Shown piece by piece: positions 54,936 through 63,379 of a stretch of 64,000 nucleotides of DNA (positions are counted from its first letter, which is position 1; each line of letters opens with the position of its first letter). The notes below the pieces were generated by a model. The model saw nothing but the letters and a program-made list of their open reading frames with translations. It was not told the origin of the DNA and searched no databases. Origin of the DNA: JAJDXW01 sp965214795 (lineage in GTDB: Bacteria > Pseudomonadota > Gammaproteobacteria > HK1); assembly GCA_965214795.1 (NCBI GenBank), contig OZ243976.1, positions 4,402,001-4,466,000 of the forward strand, given 5' to 3'. The position numbers and the translations under genes were made by a program.

Positions 54936-56093
54936 GTGACCGAGCTCGCGGTCCGAGGGCTCTCCAAGCGCTTCGGGGACGTGGCCGCGGTGGACGGGTT
55001 CGATCTGCGGATCGGCGACCACGAGCTCGTCTCCCTCCTCGGCCCGTCGGGCTGCGGCAAGACCACCACCCTGCGGTGCATCGCGGGGTTCGAGGAGCCG
55101 AGCGCAGGGCGGATTCTGTTCGACGACCGGGATGTCGTGGGACTGCCGCCCGAGCGCCGGAACATCGGCATGGTGTTCCAGAACTACGCTCTCTTCCCCC
55201 ACATGACGGTGCGCCGGAACCTCGCCTTCGGCCTCGAGATGCGGGGCGTCTCGAAGAGCGAGACCGGCGAACGCATCGCCCGGGTCCTCGAAACGGTGCA
55301 GCTCGGCGACCTCGGCGAACGCTATCCCCGCCAGCTCTCCGGGGGGCAGCAGCAGCGCATCGCCTTAGCCCGCGCCATGGTCATCGAGCCGAGCATCCTG
55401 CTCCTCGACGAGCCGCTCGCAAACCTCGATGCGAAGCTCCGGGAAGAGATGCGCTTCTTCGTCCGCTCGCTTCAGAAGCGGGTCGGGATCACGACCGTGT
55501 ACGTGACCCACGACCAGGCGGAGGCGATGGTCATCTCGGACCGGATCGTGGTCATGTTCGACGGACGCATCCACCAGGTCGGCACGCCGGACGAGATCTA
55601 CTCGCGGCCGGTGAGCCGCGAGGTGGCGAGTTTCATCGGCCTCTCGAACTTCGTCGAGGGCCGGGTCGAGGACCGGGTCGAGGACCGGATCGAGGACCGG
55701 GCGGGCGGGGTCGACGGCGCTGGCAAAGGCGGCGAGTTCCGCCTGGAGACGCCGATCGGGACGCTTCGCTGCGCCTACTCGGGGCCGCTCGCGGCAGGCC
55801 AGGAAGTGGCCCTCGTCGTGCGCCCGGAGGCGGTCTCGCTGTCGGCGGCCGCTCCCGCCGATGCGCAGGCGGCCAACGCCATTCCGGGCCGGGTGAGCGA
55901 GCGCTACTTCCTCGGCAACATCACCGGCTATCGGGTCGCCTGCGCGGACGGCCTCGTGCTCCAGGTGCAGGACCATCCGTGGGCGACGTTCGGGGTGGGC
56001 GACGAGGTATGGTGCGCCTTCGACGCCGCCCACGCCTGGATCATCCCGGATGGAGCGAGCGCCGTCGCCCCGGACGCGAGGCAAGGAAAGTGA
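54936..56093 (+). CDS. ABC transporter ATPase (PotA type)
   Basis: This 385-residue ATPase has Walker A GPSGCGKTTTLRCIAGFEEP, Q-loop MVFQNYALFPHMT, signature LSGGQQQRIALARA, Walker B ILLLDEPLANLDAKLR and switch VTHDQAEAMVISD. A C-terminal TOBE domain contains LVVRPEAVSL. Between the ATPase and TOBE parts lies an insert made by four 12-bp repeats (VEGR, VEDR, VEDR, IEDR). GTG 54936 starts MTELAVRGLSKRFGD. It powers the transporter encoded with genes 53736, 56307 and 57200. Confidence 0.92.
   Translation: MTELAVRGLSKRFGDVAAVDGFDLRIGDHELVSLLGPSGCGKTTTLRCIAGFEEPSAGRILFDDRDVVGLPPERRNIGMVFQNYALFPHMTVRRNLAFGLEMRGVSKSETGERIARVLETVQLGDLGERYPRQLSGGQQQRIALARAMVIEPSILLLDEPLANLDAKLREEMRFFVRSLQKRVGITTVYVTHDQAEAMVISDRIVVMFDGRIHQVGTPDEIYSRPVSREVASFIGLSNFVEGRVEDRVEDRIEDRAGGVDGAGKGGEFRLETPIGTLRCAYSGPLAAGQEVALVVRPEAVSLSAAAPADAQAANAIPGRVSERYFLGNITGYRVACADGLVLQVQDHPWATFGVGDEVWCAFDAAHAWIIPDGASAVAPDARQGK
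55653..55700 (+). repeat. Four 12-bp tandem repeats within the ABC ATPase gene
   Basis: Units GTCGAGGGCCGG, GTCGAGGACCGG (twice) and ATCGAGGACCGG lie back to back at 55653-55700 and encode a charged VEDR array at the hinge between the ATPase and TOBE domains. The unit length is a multiple of three, so copy-number change would keep the frame. Confidence 0.85.
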
Positions 56094-56184
56094 CGAGTTC
56101 CGGCGAGACCCGCACCATCGCGACCGCCCCCCCGGCCCTGTCGGCCGGAAAGGACCGTTTCGCGCCGGCCGGACGGCCGGGGGG

Positions 56185-56270
56185 CAGGTCGGATGATCGG
56201 AGCGCAGCCCGGTTTGCCCGCCTCCGGAACGCCGCAGATGTCGGATTGCGCTTCGCTCATCCGACCTGCG
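56185..56270. repeat. REP-like palindrome pair 2
   Basis: A degenerate unit at 56185-56207 (CAGGTCGGATGATCGGAGCG) faces a well-formed one at 56240-56270 (GTCGGATTGCGCTTCGCTCA then TCCGACCTGCG). They lie between the ATPase and permease genes and overlap the frame upstream of the permease start, supporting the later GTG start there. Confidence 0.65.
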
Positions 56271-56306
56271 GGTTCCTCCGGGCTCCACCGGACCCGGAAC
56301 CGTAGC

Positions 56307-57191
56307 GTGCGACGCTCCCCCCAACCGGCCGGCCGGGGCTGGAACCCGACGTTCTTCCTCATCCTCCCCACCGTGGGGCTGCTCGTCGCCTTTCTCGTGT
56401 TCCCCTACCTCAACATGGTCGTGATGAGCTTCCGCAACCCCTCGACCAGCCAGGTGTTCGCCCCGGGGTTCACGGTCGGCAACTATCTCGACGCGATCCT
56501 CGACTCCGACCTCTACTACCTCGAGATTCTCTGGGACACGATGCTGCTCGGGGTCGCGACCACCGCGATCTGCCTCGCCCTCGGATTTCCCGTCGCCTAC
56601 CACCTCGCCCGCACCTCGTCGCGCTTCAGGAACGTCCTCTACGCCTTCGTGCTGTCGCCCCTCCTCGTCGGGGTGGTGGTGCGCTGCTACGGCTGGATCA
56701 TCATCCTCGGCAACAACGACGGGCTCATCAACACCACCCTGATGGACCTCGGCATCATCGAGTCGCCGCTCCCCCTCATGTACAACACGTTCGGGGTCGG
56801 GGTCGGGCTCGTGCACATCTTCCTTCCGTTCATGATCCTGCCCCTGCTCGGCGCCATCCAGTCGATCGATCCGGCGCTCGAGGAGGCCGCCCGGTCGCTT
56901 GGCGCATCGCGCTTTCGGACCATGCTGCGGGTGGTGTTTCCCCTGAGCCTCCCCGGCGTGCAGGCGGGGACGGTGCTGGTGTTCGTGCTCACCATCAGCT
57001 CCTACGTGATCCCGATCCTCCTCGGGGGGTTCAGCGTCATGATCATGCCGACCCTCGTAGTGCAGCAGCTCATGGACGCCATGCTGTGGCCCTTCGGTGC
57101 CGCCCTCGCCTTCATACTGTCGATCGCGGGAGCGGCGGTGGTCTACGTCTACCTTCGGCTCACCTCGCGGGCCGTCCGGGGCATCGCCTGA
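56307..57191 (+). CDS. ABC transporter permease (PotB type)
   Basis: This 294-residue inner-membrane protein has about six helices, starting NPTFFLILPTVGLLVAFLVF. The docking loop is QSIDPALEEAARSLGASRFR, leading to VVFPLSLPGVQAG. GTG 56307 is chosen because the longer frame from ATG 56193 would translate the REP element. It pairs with the PotC-type permease that starts 8 bp after its stop. Confidence 0.9.
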   Translation: MRRSPQPAGRGWNPTFFLILPTVGLLVAFLVFPYLNMVVMSFRNPSTSQVFAPGFTVGNYLDAILDSDLYYLEILWDTMLLGVATTAICLALGFPVAYHLARTSSRFRNVLYAFVLSPLLVGVVVRCYGWIIILGNNDGLINTTLMDLGIIESPLPLMYNTFGVGVGLVHIFLPFMILPLLGAIQSIDPALEEAARSLGASRFRTMLRVVFPLSLPGVQAGTVLVFVLTISSYVIPILLGGFSVMIMPTLVVQQLMDAMLWPFGAALAFILSIAGAAVVYVYLRLTSRAVRGIA

Positions 57192-57199
57192 AGTTCACC

Positions 57200-58078
57200 A
57201 TGAGCGCGGATCGGGCAGGGGGAGCCGAGGCCGCACAAGGCCGGCTCGGGCGCAGGGCGGGCCATGTCCTCTACCTCGCCGTCGTGGTCGTCGTCTACGT
57301 CTACCTCCTGACCCCGCTCGTCATCGTGGTGCTCGCCTCGGTCAACGCCGGCGAGTTCCTGGCCTTTCCGCCGGAAGGGTTCTCGCTTCGCTGGTACGTG
57401 AGCTTCTTCGAGAGCGAGGCGTTCATGGGCTCGCTCTTCTTCTCGCTCCGGGTCGCGTTCTTCGCCACCGTCATCTCGACCGCCCTCGGGGTCGCGGTGG
57501 CGCTCTACGTGGTGCGTTTCGCCGGACGCTGGCGCGAACGGCTCCGGCTCTTCATCCTCCTCCCGCTCCTCCTCCCCGAGATCCTGACCGCGATCGCCCT
57601 CCTCTTCTTCTACTACAACGCGGAGGCGTTCTTCCGCGCGATGGGGATCGACGTCGGGAGCGGGATGTTCCGCAACTCCGTCCTCGGCCTCCTCATCGGG
57701 CACGTGCTGATCACCCTGCCCTTCGTGTTCCTCGGCATCTCGGCTTCCCTCTACAACTTCGACCGATCGCTCGAGGAGGCCGCCCGCAGCCTCGGCGCGA
57801 GCCGGCTGACCACGTTCCGGCGGATCACCCTCCCCATCATCAAGCCGGGGATCATCGCCGGCGCGCTCCTCGCATTCATCATCTCGTTCGACCTCTTCAA
57901 CATCTCGCTGCTGCTGAAGGGAATCGGCATCGCCACCCTTCCCATCCAGCTCTTCGACTATGTGCGGTGGGAGTTCGACCCGACCGCGGCGGCGGTGGCG
58001 ACGGTGAGCATCGTCATCACCGTGATCGCGATCCTCATCACCGAGAAGCTGGTCGGGCTCCGCTCGCTCCGGTTCTGA
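57200..58078 (+). CDS. ABC transporter permease (PotC type)
   Basis: This 292-residue membrane protein has VLYLAVVVVVYVYLLTPLVI as its first helix, family feature FPPEGFSLRWYVSFFESEAF and docking loop YNFDRSLEEAARSLGASRLT with FRRITLPIIKPGI. ATG 57200 replaces the longer open frame. It is the last gene of the transporter operon. Downstream is a REP pair and then a convergent quinone oxidoreductase gene. Confidence 0.9.
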   Translation: MSADRAGGAEAAQGRLGRRAGHVLYLAVVVVVYVYLLTPLVIVVLASVNAGEFLAFPPEGFSLRWYVSFFESEAFMGSLFFSLRVAFFATVISTALGVAVALYVVRFAGRWRERLRLFILLPLLLPEILTAIALLFFYYNAEAFFRAMGIDVGSGMFRNSVLGLLIGHVLITLPFVFLGISASLYNFDRSLEEAARSLGASRLTTFRRITLPIIKPGIIAGALLAFIISFDLFNISLLLKGIGIATLPIQLFDYVRWEFDPTAAAVATVSIVITVIAILITEKLVGLRSLRF

Positions 58079-58114
58079 TGACCCGCCTCCGCCGACCTCC
58101 CGACTGCCGCAATT

Positions 58115-58242
58115 GTCGGATCACGCTTCGCTGATCCGGCCTGCGAGCTGCCGCAACCACGAGCGGGCGGCCGGCCGTGACCAGGGCGGTGCGAGGGCGG
58201 TCAGTCCCTCGCAGGTCGGATCGGCGAAGCGTGATCCGACCA
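58115..58242. repeat. REP-like palindrome pair 3 between convergent genes
   Basis: The units are 58115-58147 (GTCGGATCACGCTTCGCTGA then TCCGGCCTGCGAG) and 58209-58242 (CGCAGGTCGGATCGGCGAAG then CGTGATCCGACCA), in inverted orientation and separated by about 60 bp. They lie between the ends of two convergent transcription units, where paired hairpins can protect or terminate both messages. Confidence 0.7.
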
Positions 58243-58372
58243 CCGGCGGACGGGGGAGGATCGGCAAGGCAGGGATACAACCCCCACTATCCACGGGGTA
58301 TCCGGGAGGCCGGTTCAACCCTCCCGGACGGTCTCCGGGCGGGGGCAGGGGCAGGGCCGAACCGGGCTCGCG

Positions 58373-59353
58373 TCAGTCGAAGACAAGGACGATCTTTCCG
58401 AAGTTCTCGTTCGCCTCCATCATCTCGTGCGCCCGGCGCGCGTCCTCGAACGGCACCGTGGCGTGGACGACGGGCCGGATCGTGCCCGCGGCGAGGAGCG
58501 GCAGCCAGCGCTCGCGGAAGCGCCGGACGATCGCCCGTTTGTTCGCGAGAGGCTGGGCGCGCAGGGTGAAGCCCCGGATGGAGAGCCGCTTGCGCAGCAT
58601 CCCGCCGAGGTCGAAGGGGGCCACCTGGCCGCCCATGAGCCCGACGAGGAGCAGGGTTCCGGTCGGCTTGAGGATGGAGAGGTTGCGAGCGAGGTAATCG
58701 GCCCCGATGAAGTCCTCGACGACGTCGACGCCCTCGCCGCGGGTGATCCGCAGCACCTCCTCCACGAAGTCCTCCGTCCGGTACAGGATCCCGTGGTCGG
58801 CGCCAAGCGCGAGGACCCGGTCGATCTTCGCGCGCGAGCCGGCCGTGAAATAGACCGTGGCCCCGGCTTGGTTCGCCATCTGCACCACCGCCGTTCCGAC
58901 CCCGCTCGCTCCGGCGTGAACGAGAATCGATTGACCTTCGTCGAGCCCGCCCAGCTCGAACACGGTCTCGTTGGCGGTGCAGTAGACCTCGATGACCGCC
59001 GCCCCCTCGGCGAAGCTCCAGCCCTCCGGAACCGGAACCGCAAGGCCCGCGTCGAGGACCGCGCACTCCGCATAGCCCCCCTCCGCGACGAGGCCGAACA
59101 CCCGGTCGCCGACCCGGAACGTCTCCACCCCCGCCCCCATGGCGGCGACCTCGCCGGCGATCTCGAGCCCCGGCACGTTGCCGAGGCCGGGCGGCATGGG
59201 GTAGGTGCCGGCGCGCTGAAGGCAGTCCGCCCGGTTGACCCCCGCGGCGCGGACGCTCACCAGCAACTCGCCCGGACCGGGCCGGGGCTCGGGTGCGTCC
59301 GCCATCGCCAGCACCTCGGGCCCGCCGTATGCGGGGAGGACTATCTGCCGCAT
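58373..59353 (-). CDS. NAD(P)H:quinone oxidoreductase (zeta-crystallin-like MDR family)
   Basis: This 326-residue medium-chain dehydrogenase/reductase begins MRQIVLPAYGGPEVLAMADA. It has the N-terminal catalytic fold with AAGVNRADCLQRAGTYPMPP and PGLEIAGEVAAMGAGV, and the Rossmann dinucleotide loop VHAGASGVGTAVVQMA. The zinc ligands of alcohol dehydrogenases are absent, which fits quinone reductases. ATG 59353 is preceded by AAGGAG, so the nine upstream codons are dropped. It reduces quinones or enones with NAD(P)H. It stands alone on the minus strand. Confidence 0.9.
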   Translation of the reverse strand: MRQIVLPAYGGPEVLAMADAPEPRPGPGELLVSVRAAGVNRADCLQRAGTYPMPPGLGNVPGLEIAGEVAAMGAGVETFRVGDRVFGLVAEGGYAECAVLDAGLAVPVPEGWSFAEGAAVIEVYCTANETVFELGGLDEGQSILVHAGASGVGTAVVQMANQAGATVYFTAGSRAKIDRVLALGADHGILYRTEDFVEEVLRITRGEGVDVVEDFIGADYLARNLSILKPTGTLLLVGLMGGQVAPFDLGGMLRKRLSIRGFTLRAQPLANKRAIVRRFRERWLPLLAAGTIRPVVHATVPFEDARRAHEMMEANENFGKIVLVFD

Positions 59354-59688
59354 GGTTCGCTCACTCCTTCCCGGATCCACATCCTCTCACCGCGCCCCCG
59401 AAGTCCTCGACCTCGCCGCCGCCGCACCGACCCCGGGTCGTCGGATTGCGCTGAGCGAATCCGGCCTGCGAGGGACTACGTGGGAACGGCGGGGGAACGG
59501 TGGGCCTCCCGGCAGGTCGGATTGGCCGCAGGCGCAATCCGACGACGCACGGCGTGGCCGAAGGCTGCACACCGTTTGCTTGTTCGTCAAGTCGGGGATA
59601 TAAGTCACAGGCTCCGAACGTGGCACGGCACCGGCACCCTGGGGCAGGACCGGAGTCGCCCGCTTGCCCCGGGGAGGGAACGGACCGA
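59354..59688. other. Divergent intergenic region with REP pair
   Basis: The 335-bp gap between the quinone reductase gene (minus) and the desaturase gene (plus) holds REP pair 4 and presumably both promoters. No other gene or RNA is seen. Confidence 0.5.
59440..59546. repeat. REP-like palindrome pair 4
   Basis: The units are 59440-59473 (GTCGGATTGCGCTGAGCGAA then TCCGGCCTGCGAGG) and 59512-59546 (GCAGGTCGGATTGGCCGCAG then GCGCAATCCGACGAC), in inverted orientation about 40 bp apart. This is the same family as the pairs near 4.8, 56.2 and 58.2 kb. Confidence 0.7.
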
Positions 59689-60834
59689 ATGAGCACGAGG
59701 ACCCCGGCCGCGGCTTCGGCTTCGACCCGGAACATCGATACCCGTCGGATCGAGTGGTACCGGTGCCCCATCGAACCCGAGACGCTCCGCGCGCTGACGG
59801 AGCGGAGCGACCGGAAGGGCGGCCTCCAGGCGGCCGGTCACCTTGCGCTCGCCGCGACTACCGGGACATCGACCGTCTACTGCTTCCTGGTGGAGAGCTG
59901 GATCGGGTTCGCGCTCGCCCTCTTCGCACACGGCACCGTCGCCTCGCACCTGCACCATGCCTGCCATGAGCTTGGCCACGGCACCGTGTTCCGGACGAAG
60001 CGGATGAACGCCGTCTTCCTCCGGATCTACAGCGTTCTCGCGTGGTGGAACCATCACGAGTACGGGATGAGCCATACCCACCACCACCTGTTCACCCTGC
60101 ATCCGCGCGGGGATCGGGAGGTCGTGCTCCCCTTCCCGCCGGCCTGGAAGCCGCTCTACCTGCTCCAGCTCTTCACCGTGAACTTCACCGGCGGGATGCA
60201 TTCCAAGGGCGTCATGGGCCACATCGTGAGCATGTTCGTGACCGCTTTCGGGCGCTACGGCCCCTTCCGGCCGGAATGGAACCGGTCCCTCTACGCGGGC
60301 CGGCCGGACGCGAGGCGGAGCGCCGTCCACTGGGCCCGCGTCGTCGTGCTCTGCCACGTCGGGTTCGCCGCCGCGTGCACGGCGGCCGGCTTCTGGATCG
60401 TGGCCGCGGTCGTCAGCTTCGGGCCGGTCATCGCGAACTGGCACGCGTACTTCGTCGGCGGTCCGATGCACTGCGGCCTCCGCGACAACGTGCCGGACTT
60501 CCGCAAGTGCGTGCGCACCATCACCCTCGACCCGGTATCGGAGTTCCTGTACTGGCACATGAACTGGCACCTCGAACACCACATGTTCGCGGCCGTTCCC
60601 TGCTACCACCTCGCGAAGCTGCACCGGGCGGTGGCCCACGACATGCCCGAGCCCCGCACCCTCACCGGCGCATGGCGCGAGATCCGCGACGTCTGGCGGC
60701 GCCAGGCGCGGGACCCCGGTTATCAGTACGACACCCCCCTCCCCGCCCCGTCCGGGCCGGCGAGCGCCCGCGCGAACCCGGAGGCCGCGGCCATCGGCGA
60801 CATCGCTCCGAGGGAGCTCCGCGTCGCCGCCTGA
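59689..60834 (+). CDS. Membrane fatty-acid desaturase family protein
   Basis: This 381-residue integral membrane di-iron enzyme has three histidine boxes: HHACHELGH (89-97), HEYGMSHTHHH (123-133) and a C-terminal HLEHHMF, with HLAKLH after it. Hydrophobic stretches near 65-85 and 225-260 would span the membrane. ATG 59689 has GGGGAGGG about 9 nt upstream; codons before it are not protein-like. The family introduces double bonds or hydroxyl groups into acyl chains or related hydrophobic substrates; the substrate is unknown. It is monocistronic and convergent with hyuA. Confidence 0.87.
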   Translation: MSTRTPAAASASTRNIDTRRIEWYRCPIEPETLRALTERSDRKGGLQAAGHLALAATTGTSTVYCFLVESWIGFALALFAHGTVASHLHHACHELGHGTVFRTKRMNAVFLRIYSVLAWWNHHEYGMSHTHHHLFTLHPRGDREVVLPFPPAWKPLYLLQLFTVNFTGGMHSKGVMGHIVSMFVTAFGRYGPFRPEWNRSLYAGRPDARRSAVHWARVVVLCHVGFAAACTAAGFWIVAAVVSFGPVIANWHAYFVGGPMHCGLRDNVPDFRKCVRTITLDPVSEFLYWHMNWHLEHHMFAAVPCYHLAKLHRAVAHDMPEPRTLTGAWREIRDVWRRQARDPGYQYDTPLPAPSGPASARANPEAAAIGDIAPRELRVAA

Positions 60835-60869
60835 CCCCGAACCGCCCGCGCCCGGACGGGGTGACCCGG

Positions 60870-60892
60870 AAGCGGGCCGCCACCGCCCGCTT
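60870..60892. terminator. Hairpin between convergent desaturase and hyuA genes
   Basis: The 8-bp arms AAGCGGGC (60870-60877) and GCCCGCTT (60885-60892) enclose a 7-nt loop, followed by a short T-run on the plus strand (TTTC). It is 36 bp after the desaturase stop and suits a terminator, though the T-run is weak. Confidence 0.45.
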
Positions 60893-60951
60893 TCGCCGCG
60901 CGCCGGATGCGGCGCTCCGCTCCGGATCGCCCCTGCCCCGGGGGCGGGCGG

Positions 60952-63054
60952 CTACGGAGCGGGTTCGCCGGCCGCCCGGCTCGACCGCCGGATCAGGAGG
61001 CTGCCGGTCCGGTGGACGGCCGCGTGCCAGTCGGGGAGCACCCACACCGTGCAGTCCTCCTGCTCGATGATCGCGGGTCCGGGGACGGAGGCGCCGCGGC
61101 CGAGCGCCCGCCGCAGGTACACCGGTACTTCGAGCCGCTGCCCGGCGACGTGCACCCACCTCGTGTCGGAGGGCTCGGCCGGCCCGCGTTCCGGCAGGGC
61201 CGCAAGCTCGAGAGGGGGGATCCGGCCGGTGATCCGCATCCGTTCGGTGCTTACCTCGACGCTGCTCTCGGGGTCGCGGAAGCTGTAGATCCGCTCGTGA
61301 TCGCGATGGAACAGCTCCGTGATCGCGTCGAGGTCGGGCTCCCTCCGCAATTCTTCCGGGATCGGGACCTGAAGGTCGAACGCCTGCCCGGAGTAGCGCA
61401 TGTCGAGCGAGGCGTCGAACACGACCTCCCCGAGAATGTCGCCTTCGCGGCGGATCCACGACGAGGCGCCGTTCTCGAGCGCTCGGAAGATCGAAGCAAG
61501 CTCCGCCGAGACCGGGGGGCCATCGGCGAACCGGAGGCGGTGCGAACGCACGTAGTCGCGCTTCACGTCGGCGAGGACCGCGCCCAGGGCGCAGAACGTC
61601 GCCGGCCCCGGCGGGATGATGGCGGTATCGAGGCCGGCCTCCTCGGCGAGGAGGTTCGCGTGAGTGGGGCCGGCGCCCCCGAAGGCCATCAGGGCAAGCT
61701 CGCCGGGCGCGGCGCCCCGCCGGGCGAGACCCTTGGCGAGCTCGTTGGCCATCATCGCGGACGCGACGCGCAGGGCCGCGCCGGCCGCCCGCACCGCCCG
61801 GTCGCCGCCCTCGTAGCCGAGCCGGTCCGCCAGCGCCTCCATCGCTTCGCGCGCCGCGCCGCGGTCGAGGCGCATGCGCCCCCCGAGGAAGTGCTCGGGG
61901 TGGATAAACCCGACGAGGAGGTAGCAGTCCGTGATGGTCGGGCGGGCGCCGCCCCGGCCGTAGCACACCGGCCCGGGGTCGGCGCCCGCACTCTCCGGGC
62001 CGACCTTGAGCACGCCCTGGGGGTCCACCCAGAGCACCGATCCGCCCCCTGCGCCGATGGCCCGCACGTTCACCACCGGCACGACGAGGGGATAGTCCCC
62101 CACCCGGGTCGAGGTGGCGTACTCCGGCTCCTCGCCCTGGTTGAGCGCGAGATCGCAGCTCGTCCCGCCGAGGTCGACGGTGATGATGCCGGACCGATCG
62201 AGGGAGCGGGCGATGCGCGTCGCGGCGACGAGCCCGGAGGCGGGACCGGACAGCACGGTGTCGATGGGCCGTTCGCGGGCGGTGTCGAGGCTGAGGGTTC
62301 CTCCGTTGGAGGCGGTGATGTAGATCGGCGCACTCACCCCCGCCTCGGCCACACGGCCCTCCAGGCGGTGCAGGTAGGCGCTCATGAGGGGTTGCACATA
62401 CGCGTTCATGATGGCGACGAGCCCGCGCTCGAACTCGCGCTGCTCCGGCCAGACTTCGGCCGATCCGGTGATCGGAACCCCGGGCAGGCGGCGCCGGAGG
62501 GCGTGCGCCACCTCGCCCTCCGTATCCGGGAAGGCGTAGGAGTTGAGCAGCAGCACGGTGACCGCTTCGACGCCGGCCGCCCCGAGGTCGGATGCGAGCC
62601 GATCGAGGTCCGCCGCGCTCGGACGCTCCACCACGCTCCCGTCCGCGCGCACCCGCGCACCCACCTCGAACACGAGATTGCGCGGCACGAGGGGCTCTTC
62701 CTTGCGGAGGGTGAAGTCGAAGGAGTTGTCGAGGCTCATGCGGCCGATCTCGAGAACCCCGCGCTGGCCGCGGGAGACGACGAGCCCGACCCGCGCCCCG
62801 CGGCGCTGGATGATGGCGTTGACGAGGAGGGTCGTGCCGTGGACGAGCAGCTCCACGTCCCCCGGCCGCAGCCCGGCCCGCTCGATGAGCGCGGGAAGCC
62901 CGCGCCCCACCGAGAGCGACGGGTCGCTCGGAACGCTCGGCTCCTTGTAGCGGACGATCTCGCCCGTCCGCGGGTTCGTCAGCACGAAGTCGGTGAACGT
63001 CCCGCCCACGTCGATGCCGATGCGGCAGCGGGCTCGAGTCCCTCCGGATGCCAT
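60952..63054 (-). CDS. hyuA: Hydantoinase/oxoprolinase subunit A (HyuA)
   Basis: This is a 700-residue protein. N-terminal ATP-binding actin-like motif RIGIDVGGTFTDFVLTNP is followed by VHGTTLLVNAIIQRRGARVG, ITVDLGGTSCDLAL and IGAGGGSVLWVD, with SAGADPGPVCYGRGG and LMAFGGAGPTHA. All are typical of HyuA/N-methylhydantoinase A. ATG 63054 has AAAGGAG upstream. With HyuB it performs ATP-dependent opening of hydantoin-like or 5-oxoproline rings. The product would be an N-carbamoyl amino acid, the class of substrate used by the amidohydrolase at 3429. The HyuB gene starts divergently at 63380. Confidence 0.92.
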   Translation of the reverse strand: MASGGTRARCRIGIDVGGTFTDFVLTNPRTGEIVRYKEPSVPSDPSLSVGRGLPALIERAGLRPGDVELLVHGTTLLVNAIIQRRGARVGLVVSRGQRGVLEIGRMSLDNSFDFTLRKEEPLVPRNLVFEVGARVRADGSVVERPSAADLDRLASDLGAAGVEAVTVLLLNSYAFPDTEGEVAHALRRRLPGVPITGSAEVWPEQREFERGLVAIMNAYVQPLMSAYLHRLEGRVAEAGVSAPIYITASNGGTLSLDTARERPIDTVLSGPASGLVAATRIARSLDRSGIITVDLGGTSCDLALNQGEEPEYATSTRVGDYPLVVPVVNVRAIGAGGGSVLWVDPQGVLKVGPESAGADPGPVCYGRGGARPTITDCYLLVGFIHPEHFLGGRMRLDRGAAREAMEALADRLGYEGGDRAVRAAGAALRVASAMMANELAKGLARRGAAPGELALMAFGGAGPTHANLLAEEAGLDTAIIPPGPATFCALGAVLADVKRDYVRSHRLRFADGPPVSAELASIFRALENGASSWIRREGDILGEVVFDASLDMRYSGQAFDLQVPIPEELRREPDLDAITELFHRDHERIYSFRDPESSVEVSTERMRITGRIPPLELAALPERGPAEPSDTRWVHVAGQRLEVPVYLRRALGRGASVPGPAIIEQEDCTVWVLPDWHAAVHRTGSLLIRRSSRAAGEPAP

Positions 63055-63379
63055 TCTGCGGCTCCTTTCGATTCAACCGGCGCGCAGCTTACACTTCGCC
63101 CGGAGGCGACCTTCCGGCGGCCCCGGCCTGACCGCCGGAGGCTCCCCGATCACGGTCCCGGCCCCCGATCCGGGTTCCGGCCCGGCCCCGGCCCGCGGAC
63201 GCGATCGCGACCGCCGCCGACGGCTCGGGTCCCGTGGCGGCCGGGGTACGATCCTGGCCGAAGAGGCCGGCCATGACCAGCCGGCGACGGGCGCCCGGAG
63301 CCCGCCGCGCAGGCCCGGCTCCCGGGGGGGCTTCGGACCCGTCGCCGCAGACCGCTTGGTGGACCCAGGGAGAATCCGG
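63055..63379. other. Divergent hyuA/hyuB intergenic region
   Basis: This 325-bp, very G+C-rich gap contains no gene. It must hold promoters for both hydantoinase subunits, allowing joint control of two divergent genes. No operator palindrome was recognised. Confidence 0.45.

Noticed and set aside
59576..59600. Third copy of the 30-bp Cmr-flanking repeat
   Set aside because: The reverse strand reads similarly (GACTTGACGAACAA versus GACCTGACGAACGA), but the match is short and lies next to a REP unit, so chance or a different repeat is more likely.
60907..63276. 789-codon plus-strand frame and an 804-codon minus-strand frame overlapping hyuA
   Set aside because: The 700-residue HyuA frame carries every family motif; the other frames have repetitive charged or Arg/Pro/Gly-rich composition typical of shadows.
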